DNA from: Ficedula albicollis
Taxonomy: Eukaryota; Chordata; Aves; Passeriformes; Muscicapidae
DNA length: 64,000 nt
Assembly: GCF_000247815.1 (NCBI RefSeq)
Contig: NC_021692.1
Location: 7,787,691 to 7,851,690, forward strand
Direction: 5' to 3'
The position numbers and the translations under genes are program-made. Shown one piece after another: positions 36,875 through 51,390 of this stretch. How positions within the stretch are numbered: the stretch's first letter is position 1; every line of letters begins with the position of its first letter. The notes under the pieces were generated by a model. The model was not told the origin of the DNA. It saw nothing but the letters and a program-made list of their open reading frames with translations, and did no database searches.

Positions 36875-37420
36875 AAAAGGAGAATGGAAAGGGAGGGAGA
36901 AGGGGAGAGAGTGGAAAAGAACAGACAGAGGGAGGATGACAGCAGAAGGGAGTAACAAAGACAAAGAAGAGCAGGAGAGGGGAAGCACAGAAAGAAAAGA
37001 GCAAGTGCGAGCGTATGTGAGAGACAGAGCAGGAGAGAGCGGAGCGTGGGGGAGCAGGGAGGTGCAATACAGGGAGGGAGTGCATCTGGGAGACTCTGCA
37101 GCGTGGGCATATGGCACAGACCGCAGCTGAGAGCAGCCAGAGGAGAGCAAGGAAGGGGGAAAAGCAACGGGTCTTGGAAAAGTGTAACAAGAAAATAGGG
37201 AGGAAGAGAGAAACAAAGCTAAAGTGAAGGACATCGGACAAATGAGTCGGGTGAAGCAAGAGAGCAAAGATAAGAGCGGGGAGGGAGGGATGGGAAATAG
37301 AGGTGGGGGCACTTGGGATGGGGCAGAGCCAGAGTGAGGATCAGGAAGAGAGAGGAAAGGCAGAAGAAGACAGAAGAGAATAGAGGAATAAAAGAAACAA
37401 ACAGGGGTGAGGGAGAGAAA
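36875..37420. repeat. 540-bp polypurine tract
   Basis: The + strand is overwhelmingly A and G (runs such as GGAAAGGGAGGGAGAAGGGG) over more than 500 bp, with only scattered pyrimidines. The complementary CASZ1-sense strand is therefore polypyrimidine. Such tracts can form triplex (H-DNA) structures and cause sequencing trouble. They are also common as simple low-complexity sequence. Confidence 0.85.
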
Positions 37421-40400
37421 GATGTCTATTAAAAACCTCAGTGCATAACACAAAATGTCAGGGTTTATAGCTTCATTCTTGGCATTGCTGCTACTGAGAA
37501 CCCCACACAGAAATGTCACTGCTTGTCATGTTTAATCACCTGCTATTTGTTAACACCTTCGCTGCGAGGAGTCTGCCCCTCACCCCCCGCAGGCTCTCCG
37601 TTCGGAGAAGGAGCTGTGTAAACACGGCTCTGCCTCGCAGCTCCGGCAGGACAGCCCAGCTGCAGCGGGCTGGGCAGGGCAGCCCGGGCAGGGCAATTCA
37701 CTGCCAGACGGGGCTTCGGGCACAGGGCAGGGCTGCTGCAGCAGCAGGTCAGCACACCGGGGAGCAGAGCAGGACAGAGGATGCCCCGGGAGGGTGGGAT
37801 GATGCTGGGGGCAGAGGGTGCAGGTGAGTGAGTTGGGTCTGGAGTGACTTCAGGGAAGAGTAAGAGACAGCAGTGAGAGGGGAAGGCTCAGCTCATAAAA
37901 TCAAGGTGCACAGGGGCAGGGGGGAGCAGGGTACAGGGCCCTTCTCCTGCTGAAACAGCCCCTGTGCTCCCATGCCACTCGTGTCCCATGCTGAACACAT
38001 ATAAATAAAACCCCTGAAATACACGCAAGTCTAGAATTCTCCAATCTGTTTGCTTGAGCAGCAACTGTCACATAAAAGCAAACATCCAAAGCTATTAAAT
38101 GTACAGTTACAGTTCCTTGCTCTGGCATCTGTGCTGGTGACTTTGCTCCAGTTCCTCCCAAAGCCGTGCACTGATGGTTTTCCCTGTGCCAGGCACTCGT
38201 GCCCCCATGGCTGCACTTCCCACCCAGTCACATACTGATATCTGTCTGACATCACATTGCACTGCTAGAGAAATTATTTTGAGGTCATCACTAGACAAGA
38301 CTTTTCCCTGCTATTTCATGCACTCCAATTGGAAAGAAATCAAAAAATGCTCCCCTCCATACAGCAGAGCTCTCCCATACTGGCAGTAAAGATGAAAATC
38401 TTACTCTATCATTTTCAGGCCTATGGAAAGAAATGGACCCCCCACCTAAATGAACTAAAATTTAAAGATGTGTATAAAGAATGGTGATCAGCCCTGTTCC
38501 AACACAAGTGAGAGCTCTGCTTCAGCACAGTCCTCGCCCCACACCCTGCACTGCTTCTGTCAGTGTGCAGTGGTTTGGAAGTGCTGATGCCACTGAAGTC
38601 AGACTTGCCCTCTTGAAAATGAAGAGAATTTGGGGAGTAAACGAAATTACAATAGTAGTAGCAGAAGCCATTGGTTCCCTGCTGGGTGCCAGGTCCTTGT
38701 GTGCCCAGGTCCCTCCATGGAAATTGCACCAGAGCCAAGGATAGCAGGAGCAGTCCCCTCCAAGGGGAGCTGGAGCTGGTGTCATGCAGATACTAAGGAA
38801 TGCTAGAGGAATACAAACCTGCAGAAACCTGGTGCTCAATCTCTCTCCAATCCCTACAACACAATTTAAAAATCCACTTTAGACCCTCCAGTACTATTTG
38901 TGGGACTGAAGCAAAAACCATCAAGCCCAAACTAGGCAGTTCTGGAAAGACAAGCTCCAGAGCATGCTTGGACCTCACACCTTGGTCTCTGGCAGTGACA
39001 GCAGTGTTTCCACTCAGATTTTCTTCCCTGCAACAGTGTTTTGTTGGTCTTTTCTGACTGACACCCTCTTTAGTTTCCAAAAGCAAGTGTCTCCATCTCA
39101 ATCTCACACACTGGAGGAACTCCAAGGATGCTTGGGAAACCTGCACTGCTGCTCCTGTCCCCACTCCTGCACCCAAGACAGAGGCTCTGCTCCATCCAGC
39201 TCCTTCTCCACACACCCACAGCCCCCCAGAAATTCCACAAATAAATCCAAGCCCAGTCTCTGTGCCTAAAGGCAGCTGGGCTGACACACGAGCCCAGGCA
39301 GTGACACTGGCTCCTGGACAGGGAGGGCTCAACCCCAAACCCGAGCAGAGGGTTCTGCCCCTGCCCAAAGGGGCACAGGCTCCAGGAGCCACCCCAGCCC
39401 TATTCTGGGAACGGGAACAGCACACAGCAGGGCCTCCCGCTGGCCTTCTGCCAAGGATAAAATTCACCCTTCTGAACACGGGCCAAGATGATCTAAAGTG
39501 ACTACTGACTTTTGTTGCCCAACTTGAGTCACCTTAAATGGGCCTATTTTTCAAAGTGTCAGTGCTCAGCACAACTTAGAATCGGGCTCTTTAAGATGCC
39601 CAATACGATAGGTCCAGTCACTGCTCTAACAAGAAAGACCATTATTCCTCTCTTGTGTGACTTCTTCCAGTCTGGCCAGGCCTTTTATCTTTTTTCCTCT
39701 CCCCTCCCTTCTCCTTGTTCTTTACTTTTTCAGCTTTTTTATGAATTTCTGTCAGCTTTCCTCCCTCTCCCCCCCTCAAGGTCATGCAGCTCATTTCCAC
39801 GTTGAACATTTACTCAGCAAGCCAGGTCTTTTCACAGGCTCTCACCACAAATATGCTTTCTGATAAAGTCTGGAGAAAAGAAACTGTAAAACCCAAAACA
39901 ATGTCAGAAATAAATAAAAAATCCCACCAGGGCAAAACGGGGCTGTGACAGGGCAGACTCTTTCAACAGAGAGAGCCAGCAGGTAAAGCACCCCACTTCA
40001 GCGCAGTCCTGGGACTGTTTTCTTGCTCTCCTTTACAGTTTGCTTTTCTGAATATTTCTGTTTTGCTGTCAGCGCTGTGCCACCTATATGAGTGGGACTG
40101 TTATATTTAACCTCTTTTCATGCACAATGAAACTCTCCCTTAATCACAGGTCAAAATCCTCTGAGCCTGTGGGCACCTGCTCCTTCCTGGCAGCGACCTG
40201 CCCCTTCAAACCCAACATCTCACCACCTAAGATCCAATGCTGCCTGGCCTCCATGGCCACTGAGAAATTACAGGGAAAAGTAACTTCGCTGGCTTTTGCC
40301 AGTCAGGTCATGGTTTTACACCCAGGAGTACACCCAGCCCAAAACTCCCCAAAGGAAGAGAGGCCACCATCTCCTTGCTGGCCAAGTCACTTTTGGGATA

Positions 40401-43400
40401 ACAAGCATACAGCATCCAGAGGCTCCCACCTTCCAAGAGCCCTGAGGGGTTCCCTGAGGATCACTGCCTGGAGGGAAGTGGGCTGAAAACAGTTCTCTTC
40501 TTCCTCTTGAGATACCAGGGCTCTGCCTTCTCCTCACTCCAGCATTGCTCCTTTAGGTTTCTTCATTTTGCTACTTTTAGGAGCCCACAATGAAAAGCCA
40601 GAAATCTGGGGACACCTCCTAGCAGGAGAGAGCTAATTCCCAGCGATGCTGCCTGGCCTCCACAGTTCTCCCCTGATTTCTACAAACTGCCTAAAAGGCT
40701 CCCAGGTGAGCAGCTCGCACCCACTCCCAGCCCGCAGTCACTGCTGGCAGTGGCTACTGTGGAGCATAAACTGGCTACCCTGCTTCCACAGCATCTGACC
40801 TTCTCCTGGAGGCTGCAGAAACTTCCTTCCATAAACAGGTATTTCTACCCAGGAAAGCCTCAAAGCAGAGTCACAGTGCTCTGGGCTGTGCTGGCTCAGG
40901 TAGCTGGCTGTGAACACCTCGGTGCAGCATGAGGAACAGTCAGTTCTGCTTTAGGAGCTGTGCAGGGAGCAGCACAGCCAACACCAGCAGGAGCAGGTAC
41001 CTTGGCAAGTGCCACAGTAGAGCTGTTACAGGGAAAAATATTTGGGTCCACCAGCACCACCGGAACTAAACAGAAACAGAAAGTTACAAATTTTGCCAGG
41101 CAGTCACAGCCCTGAGAGAAAAGATATAAAAAAATAACTCTAACTTGGAGGAGTGCTTTTGCCTACTTGCAGCGCTGCGTTAGCAATGGGCAGAGCAGCA
41201 CGCTGGTGGCAGTGACACTGTCCTGAGTGCCAGCACACCCCAGCAGAGCAGGGCAGGAGGCTGTGGGATGCTGCAGGACACTCTCCTGGAGCCAGGCCCT
41301 GCAGAGGCTGGCTCTGAGCTGGCTGTCACTGTGCTCTGTGACCCTGTGTCCCCCTGGCACGGCGGTCTCGTCTCACCGAGCGCCGCTCGCCCTCCTCCCT
41401 CCCAGTGCGCACATGGCTTTAATGTTTTTATTACCTGTTTGACTCGCTGCCTTATTGCTTCTCCTCTTAATGGGGCTGTAACCGTGGAAACGAGGAATAA
41501 ACGGCCACCAGAAAATGAGATGATTAAACAGGTCACCCTGGCAAAACAAACTCCGTGCTCGCACAGCCCAGGCCGTGTGTGCAGTTGGTGCTCAGGGAAA
41601 TGCAGGTGGGAGAGGCTGGAAGGGCTGGACCAGGCTCCTGGATCAGCACACCACCGAGAGGTGCCTCCTCAGAGAAGTGTGGTCTCTGCCCAGGAGGAAT
41701 GGTGCTGTGAGCTTCCCAGCAAAGACACACAGCAAATGGCAAGGTTTGCTGATGGAAGATGGAAGACAGCGAGGACAAGACACATTCATGTAACTGGAGA
41801 AAAAAATAGCAACTATGAAGAGTATAAATAGGCTGGACTGAAAACAAAACACAAGTCTGAGACAAGCTGGTGTCCTCTGTTGTTCCTGTCTCTGGCATCA
41901 CCCTCGTGGCAAGCCCCAAAGGAGCAGAGAGGCTCTTGTGCTTGGAGTTGTGCAGCTCCTGGGGCACAGCTCCAGCGCTCCCCGCGTGCCTGCTGAACGG
42001 CCAAGCTGCGCTGGTGCTGCCCTGGCCACTCTCCAGTTAAGCACAGCCAGGACCACAAGGAATGGAGCATCTCATGCAGCACTAACTTGGCTTTCCCAGA
42101 GTGAGCTGTGGCCACTGTGCTCAGAGGTCCTTTCCTGAAGCTGCGTGCTGGGAGGAAAAGGACAGGACCATGACAGGCAGGAGGAAATGACCCCAGCCTG
42201 GGCCGGTGTCCAGCCTGAGCAGGTCACCCCACCACAGCCTCCTCCTGCCAGGGAGCGATGGCTGGTCCACAGCAGCAAGACAAGGAGAAGGTGGGGGCTC
42301 CACATGTTTCCATGCCCCACTGGGTGCTAAATCTGAATGAGATCCCTCACTCAAGTCAAGAGGTTCAGACCAAATGAGCTCCAGACCAGAAAGTTGTTTG
42401 TCGAAAACAAAAATAAAACCCCAAAATATGCACACCGCAATCAAAAAAGCACAATCACAAACCAACATTTAAAGTAGTGAGGATCCTGCCAGAATCCCTA
42501 TCCTGTCCCAACCTGTCCAAGCCCAGACTCATTGGGTGCTGGCAGTCTGGGAAGAGCAGACTTACTCCACCAAGAGCAAAAAATTCTGCAGGAGAAATTG
42601 GAACGGCAAAGCTTGGCGAGGTAGAGATGTGAGACAACTGCTTGGAGCACACAGGCGAGTGGTTGTGCTTTCTTTCAAAAAAAACAGCAGGTGGTTTATG
42701 AAAAGGGCCCTATTCTTTAGGGTAATTTGAGCCATATTTCATTGTTTGATAGAAAAATCCTAATATTCATGACCTCCTTTAACTGGAAGAAGTTTGCTCA
42801 TCTGAATATCAGCCCACAGACAAATGGGAAAATGAAAAATAGAGTAAGACAATGGAAGGGGGGGGGAAGGAAAGGGAAAGCAAGACAGAATCAAAGACAG
42901 AATGGAAGTCCAGGGAGTGACAAAGAGTGACAGGTCTGTGGGAATATGGAAAGGAAGGAGGACAAAAAGGAAAGCTATTTAGTAAGAAAAGTTAAATAGT
43001 GCAGCATAAAAAAAGGCTGAGAAAAGCGGAGTGAGTGACAGAAAACACAGCAAGAGCGAGCAAAGGAGCTTTTCCCTTAAGTTTCCAAGAGCATGGATCA
43101 CTTTGCAGAACCAGCATTCTTGTCCTACTGAGTTTCAGTGAAAAATATTCATACACAATCGAGAAGAAAAATCAGACCCCGTTTCCCCAGCCTCTGTTCC
43201 CTCACCCTCTTCCCATCCGGTCCTCCTCTGCTCACATCTGCTGCCTGCCTTCAGGACATGCAGATGGTAATTACCCCAGAGCAGCTTCCTCTCCTTTCCC
43301 TGCTTGCACAGGGCACTTGGAAGAGAGCTCTGAGCCACGGAAAGATACCACACACACCTTCACACCACCACACGGCCAGGAGAAGGGCATGTGGCAGCCA

Positions 43401-46400
43401 GGGCCATGCCCAGAGAACTTGATAGCAAGGGGTGGGAGGTGGGTGGGTAGAAGATTAAGACATTTGTCTACAACACACACCAACAAAACATGCACCTGGC
43501 CCAAAGATGGGGGTCCTGGGGAGAAGCTGACTTGAGATGTGGAACTGCTTGTGCTCCTCCAGACAGGGGAAAGTGCTGGAGGAGAGAGAGGTGTGCTGGG
43601 GAGGCAGCAGGAGGAGGAGGAGGAGGAGGAGAGCTGCCCTGGGCGAGGCAGCTCAGGGAGTGGATTCATACAGGCATGGAGCTGGCAAACACCAGGCAGA
43701 GAGGTGGAGGTGCTTTAATGAGGATGCTTCTATGACTCAGGCCTCAAAGGGATTGGTACTTTATTATTTTATTTTTCCATAATAAATTATGCCCTGGGAT
43801 GCCAGGTCCTGCCGGGTTTTTCTGGAAATACCAGACAAAAGCTGGTGTTGCTACCTGGCTTTTGACAGTTTCCCATGTATGGAAGCTGAAAGTTCCTGGT
43901 TCTTCCTCTGCCCTGGCCCATCCAGTTTTGGGAGCAGGGCTGACACCAGTGCACCATTCCATCAGAACAGCCCAGCTGGAGCTCTTCAGCTGCCAGCCCA
44001 GGTCCTGGAGAGGCCCCTTGCAACCCCTGACACCCACCCAGGGCGCAGGGGTGCCAAAGGCGCTGGGGGCAGGTGCAGGAGCGGGCTGGGCTCTCCCACA
44101 GCCGGGCACCCCGCCCTGCCCGACCCCCGCACCCAGCCGTGGCCAGCAGCCAGGCTCCCTCCCTTATCTCCATCCCTGGGCCCAGCCCTGGCTCTGGGCT
44201 GCTCAGGGGAGGATGATTATGCCCACTTTATAGATTAGGAGTTATTCATCCTGCACCAAATCCTCCAACTGTGCCACGTCTCACAGACCTGTTCTGGAGC
44301 TCTTTGTTAGATTTAGTCTGAACTTGGCCCTAGCTCTGCTCAGAAACTTGCGTTACAGAAATCCCCTGAACAGCCTGGCTGAGGCTGAGGCCACCGCTGG
44401 CCCCAGCAGCAGAACACTGGGGGCTTCACTGCAGTGGTGGGAGCACAGAGACACCCAGGGCAGAGACCACACTCTCCTTCTCCTGCCGCCAAGAAAGATT
44501 CACTCATGGCAAGCATGGTGCAAGTGCACAGAACCAGAGCGTTCATCGTGGCAATGTCACGAGAGAGCATCCTGGGGAACACAAAGTTCAGCGCTGCCAA
44601 CACGTGAGTGTCCGGGAGCGTGGAGGTGGCTGAGTCTGGGGCAGACACGCACACTCAGGACGGGGTGACGGGCATGTAGGTGTTGGGTGTGGGGAACACC
44701 TCCAGAAATGCGCCGCCAGAGCTTGGTGTTTTTCACAAGAGAGGCTCTGCCAAAATGTCACCTCTCCAAAGCAAAACATGAGCACGTTGGTGAATCATCA
44801 TTTCACACCCCAAAACCAGGAATGGGTGGCAAAGCTCTCTACTGAGGCACCAAATCCTCAGGGGATTGTCATAAAATGCACCCAGTGACCTTAGTCTTCC
44901 CATCCGTCCTTTTCCCTTGTATCTCCTGTTCTCCACCCTCCGCTCTCTCTTGCCAACCTACATGGGTTGTTCAGCTTTCATTCCAAGCATGAAACTGCCT
45001 TAGGACTGGAAGCTTTAAGCAGTTTCCCAGCCTCCAGAAATTTTCTGGTTTTGTTTCTCCATAGCAGAGCAAACAATTGCTTTGGTACCTAGCCACCACA
45101 CCTAACTCCCAAATGCAACAAGAACTTGGAATTCTTTGGGAAACTTCTACAAGAACATATTTTACATGAGTGAAACACATGTTTTTTGTTCACTCTAACT
45201 TTTTCTTCCTGAAGGGACTCGGGAAACTTTTATTTTCTGTAATCACCACATGAAGAAAGATGGAAAGTCCCCTGAGAAAGAGATGAAGACTGGTGCCAGG
45301 TTAATGCACTGGAAAGGGACGTTGACAGCTGGAGTCAGCCTTGAGAGCTCTATGGATGGGCAACAAAGGGGCTCCACAGTTTGGGAGAGGGAAAAGCATC
45401 ATCATCCCATCCAAAACACACTCTGCTCTGCAGATAAAGCTTACATGGAACAGCAGCCTAGACCTCACCTTGATCAGCACCACTGCTGTTCCAACCAGCA
45501 GCTCCTGCCAGGGACAGGAGCCCACCCACAAGAGCTGCACAAAGGAGATGGAGCCCCAGGGCACCAATCCCAGCTGTGCCCTGCTCTGTGACCATCTGTC
45601 AGCCCTAGATGGGCCCTAGCCAGAGAAGCTTTGCGTAGCCCCTGGGCTTTGCCCACCCAGGGACCGCCCTGTCACCTGTCACCACCCTGTCATACCCACC
45701 CTCCTGCAGCACCACGGTGACCTGGCCCAGCCCTTCACCCCTCCAGCACCTGAGCACATTCTACATCCTCAGGCCAGTCCTGACTGCTGTTTCAGCCTGT
45801 AGATCACTGGTCAAGCAGGAATGGGAAATAGAAACCAGCAAGTTTTTCTTCTGTCGACAATTTCTGCCTCCTTCTCCCCTGCAAGCCCTCGGAGAGGAAA
45901 CAGGGAGCAACAAGGTCCTGGTCCAAAGGGCTCTCCATCCTCGAAATGGATTTTACCTGTCTCTGAAAGCTGCCTCCATCTCTCACCCCCCATAGCTTTC
46001 TCCCTAGGGAAATCAGCCTAAAAGGGGCTAATGGAACAATGTCCCTCTCTCTCCCCCCTCTCATTTTCTCTCTTTTTTTTTATTAGCATTTGTGGAATTT
46101 ATTCCCAAACTCTCCTAATCTTTCGTACACAACCATTTGATTTGCATAACCCAGCCCCCTCTCATAAAAACTGGCTGCTAGTTTAATTAAAAAATGTAAA
46201 TTTGCTGTCATCTCGGGGCCTAGTGAATTAGGACGACATCGGCATTTTTTATTGCTGAAGACGTCCAAATTGATCCAGTCCGCATTGAACCGGAGGGGAG
46301 GAGACGGAGCCGCGTGGGACTTTTGGCTGCAGGTTCTGCCCCTCCCCTGCTTCCAGCCAAGCCTCCTCTGCCCCCTCTCTGCTTTGCAAAGTGCAGCTGA

Positions 46401-47679
46401 GGACGAGGACATTGGTTCTCCCAAACCTCAGCTGGATCAGCTAGCACGGCCTCTGCAATGTCAGCACTTCTGGGAGCTGAGCCCTGGGTGGCACCTGAGC
46501 TCTCCAAACCTTGGGAACGGCTGCATCTTCAAACCCTGCGAGGGAGGGAGGGAAGGAGCCCAGGTGGAGGTGGGAGATGCAGCACAGGCAATGGTTATCT
46601 TCACCTACTACAGGACTTTTCATTACTTTTCAGACACTTTCAACCAACTTGTCAGAGGATGCCTAAACTGTAGGCTGCACAGCAGCCCAGGGGCAGGATT
46701 TGATGTCACAGGGAGAGTCAAAGTGGCCACAAAGGCTCTTGCTGTGAGTACAGCCAAGTGCAAAAAGTGGGACAGAAAAGGCTGTGTGGCAAAGCCCTGA
46801 GATAAATTCCAAGCTCAGACAGTACTCTCCAATCGCAGGAAAGAGTACTCCAGGTAGAAGCATAAACAGGTCAAGAAAACAGAAAGAGAAACTGATGATA
46901 TGGAAACTACACATTAAATACGTGATCTCCTCCAGTCAAGGTATCTGTACCATTCCCAGCCAGTTTCAGTTCAAGTTGCCTCTTCCCTCTGGGTTTCAGT
47001 GTCTCAGCAGAACTGTGTATGTAGTACCTGCACACATCAGCAGACCCCACTCTTCAGTGGCAGACCTGGTTAGAAGAACTCTTTAGACCCAGCAGACAGA
47101 ATACAGGCAAAAAACCAGAAGTTTATCTCAGAGATCAACTTTCTGGTCTTTCTGTGAGTTCTCTCTCTGTAGAGCCAAAGCAGTAGAAACACTCCTATGA
47201 ACTTCAAGCAGCTTTGAAGCATGTTCTCCAAGTAATAGCGGGGCACTGCTTACTTCCATGATGGGAAAGTGAATCCCTGCCCTGCTAAACCCTTGTCCCA
47301 AGGAACAAGCTTCACTCACTAGGCTTTAGCCCTTGAATGCTTTCCATCCAACAAGTATCTTGCAGAACTACTGGAAAAGGACATGAACACCCAAACCAAC
47401 TGCCCTCAGAACCTTTTGCAGAGCGAGAGTTTAGGAATGACACCAATCTTGACTGAGTCAATGTCTCCCAAAAAATCTGGTCAACAACAAAAAAAAACAA
47501 AGAGTTGTCACCAGCCCAAAGAAGGCGTTTCTATCCACTGGGTGTTTCAAACAATAGCAGTAATTTGACAGACACAAAATGACCTTTGAGTGGGAAATCA
47601 GGTATTCCTCCGCCCTTTACCATAGGTGTCCTGGTCCTCATTCTGAGGTCAGTTCCTGTAATCTCATACCCAGGATAAC
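37421..47679. other. Upstream or intronic region, no gene seen
   Basis: Unique non-coding sequence. Conserved-looking AT-rich islands lie at about 41400-41530 (GGCTTTAATGTTTTTATTACC), 42715-42800 and 46080-46290. Purine-rich stretches lie at about 42840-43000 and an (AGG)8 run at about 43610-43630. A possible MIR relic (GGATGATTATGCCCACTTTA) is at about 44208. No exon is supported. Confidence 0.45.
46080..46290. promoter_or_regulatory. Conserved-looking element with a perfect octamer motif
   Basis: AT-rich, non-repetitive block. ATTTGCAT at 46140-46147 is a perfect POU/OCT octamer. It is followed by GCTAGTTTAATTAAAAAATG and by GGGGCCTAGTGAATTAGG. The texture is that of a developmental enhancer. 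Only the motifs are seen; activity is inferred. Confidence 0.4.
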
Positions 47680-47800
47680 TAGGCGGAGGAACAGTTTCCC
47701 AAAGGAAGTGACAAGTACCCAGTCAGTCAAGGTATTTAAAACCAGACTCGCAGAAAGTCACATGTAGGGAACATCTTGCCACATTCCTGCGCAGATGGAC
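47680..47800 (+). mobile_element. Diverged CR1-like LINE 3' fragment
   Basis: The order GGAACAGTTTCCCAAAGGAA, CAAGGTATTTAAAACCAGAC and a downstream GGGAACATC segment resembles the 3' part of avian CR1 (cccagagaggtggt... ggtattcaaaacccgactgg...). The fragment is old and truncated. It carries no protein-coding part. It supports a bird or other sauropsid source. Confidence 0.5.
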
Positions 47801-48189
47801 TCAGTCCACAAATTCTTTTCAGCCCTTAACCACCATTAATAGTTCTGGTCCTGGAAGGTCCATGCAAGGATTGCCTGAGCTGAGAAAGCCCTCAGCAAGA
47901 GCAGCCTGTCAGACCCCACAGGCCGAGTCCTCTGGGAAAGAAACCCCTCTGGAGCTGCCTGTGCCAGCTGGCAGCTCTTGTGAGCAGCCCTCGGGCACTG
48001 CCCCTGGAGAGTCACTGCCTGAGGGCTTGGAGAGAATCCAAGAGGCAGCGACTGAGGGAGATAAACTGGCCCAAGCAGATAAGGGTTAGAGGTGCTGATT
48101 ATGGGGCAGGTCTTTGCCCCAAGATCATGACAAGACGGGTTCACCCACACACACACCGTAATGCTGACTTAAAGAGATCTGCCCGATGC

Positions 48190-48600
48190 TCATTTCCATG
48201 GCTCAGCGCAGCCCCGGTTCCCACAGCAGAGCCCCAGCCCCGCGCGTTACCTGGGCGGAAGGCTGAGCACCCGCAGCCGCTCCGAGGCCAAGGAGGGTCC
48301 CGGTTTGGGGGGACGGCGCTGCCCCGGCTCGGGGAGCCCCCGGGGCAGCGGGCCGCGCTCCAGCCGGCAGAGGGCACTGCAGCGCCGGGGCACGGCCCTG
48401 CCCTGCCGGGAGATGCGATCGGGGCAGATCCCTGCTTATTGCCCTTTAAAGCATCTGCCCTCCTGCAGTTTCACCACATCCTTAACTCCCGGGCTGCCCA
48501 CGCAGCATCCCAGCCTCTTGATCTAGAAGGGAGGCAGCCGCACGCCCACGGCTGGACCCGAGCGGAGCCGGCACGTCGTGCTCACAGGTGGAAGTGGCTC
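48190..48600. promoter_or_regulatory. CpG-rich island, possible CASZ1 alternative promoter
   Basis: Strongly CpG-enriched sequence (GCCCCGCGCGTTACC, GGGCCGCGCTCCAGCC, GGACCCGAGCGGAGCC) in an otherwise CpG-poor region. Island boundaries are by eye. On the minus strand it contains a splice-donor-like CCGCCCAG|GTAACG at 48251/48250 (see next entry). A CpG island with a gene-sense donor upstream of a developmental regulator suggests a promoter with a first exon. Confidence 0.4.
48251..48377 (-). other. Candidate alternative first exon of CASZ1 (phase-compatible donor)
   Basis: An ATG at 48377 opens 42 codons plus one base (MPSAGWSAAR...CSAFRP, then G) to the donor at 48251|48250 (CAG|GTAACG). 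The exon would end in phase 1 with G, as needed to join CT at 9558 and read GCT GAA (Ala-Glu). The donor lacks the usual G at +5, and phase fit has a one-in-three chance. It may equally be purely 5' UTR, or nothing. Confidence 0.22.
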
Positions 48601-48642
48601 CGCAGCCACTCGGTTCCTGATATCAATGGTAGAAATAAGTAA

Positions 48643-49270
48643 ATGAATGGAATAAACGACGACAAAATTATCCTCTCACTCACAATATCAGAGTACATAG
48701 TTCAGGCCCAGTCAATCATCAACCAGTTTATTACCATCTTACTCCTTATTAAAAAAAAACAACACACACACATACGCTCTGGCAGTAATTACCTGGACCA
48801 TGGCACATCGCCAGCACAGGCCTGTTTGGCTCATTGCTGCCATTTGGTTTTTACATGGCAAAGAATGGTTTACACCATTTTGGAGGAACAAGTACAGTTG
48901 TGTTAGCCAGTACGGGCCATGGTGGTGGGACCTGGTCCCAATGAGGGAGGTAACATCACCCGAGGGATTGATTCCTACCAAACTCTGAATTTGCACATTT
49001 TATCAAATTTAAATGAGACTCTGATCCAGACGGTCCAAGGATTGGAAAACCAACCACCAACGCTTCGAGCCCCGCAGCTCCTGGCTACAATCACACTCCA
49101 GCCTGATGGAGACCTGTCCGTCATCACACCCAGCAGGGCCACCAGCCTAACCCAGCCCAGCACCAGGCCAGAACTGACTCCCCATACTGATACCCGATCA
49201 AAAACCAGTGGACAAGCCACAGAAAGCTACAATCTAAAACACACCCAACCCCAATACTAGGGCCTGTAAT
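48643..49270 (+). other. Unexplained region with protein-like stretches, possibly a decayed mobile element
   Basis: Three overlapping + frames have protein-like composition: one ends IWFLHGKEWFTPFWRNKYSC..WWWDLVP (about 48800-48990) and another has GGNITRGIDSYQTLNLHILS and NLNETL (from 48919, stop at about 49258). A hydrophobic, Trp-rich part followed by a polar part with two N-glycosylation sequons could be a frame-broken remnant of a mobile-element coding region, for example a retroviral envelope. I do not recognise the family. No repeats of LTR type were found on either side. Confidence 0.2.
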
Positions 49271-49671
49271 CTAAAACCAAAACATTGCCCCAGCCTGGCC
49301 ACCCTTCCTCCTCCCTGCATGATGTGAAGGGGTGGGGGAGGTCTCATACACCTCACATGGAAGGACAAAAACAAACCCATCCCAGATATGCCCAGGCTGA
49401 AAAAAACCAAAAAACAACTCATTAAATGTAATAAGCAGCCTCTTCATCTGACACTGCCTTGTCCCAAATAAATTAAATTCCTTTTCATTTAGGCAGTACA
49501 GGAACCTGACAAGCAACCTTTACCACCGACACGCCAGAGCTCAGGAGGGGGAAAAAAATGAAAGAGAAAACAACCCACACAACTTACAACAAATACAAAA
49601 GCAGAATAATTTCAAAACCCCCATAAACTTCCCCTCTGCATCCTGTCACGGCCAGCCCGCCGCTCGCCGCG

Positions 49672-51390
<1,719 letters not shown>

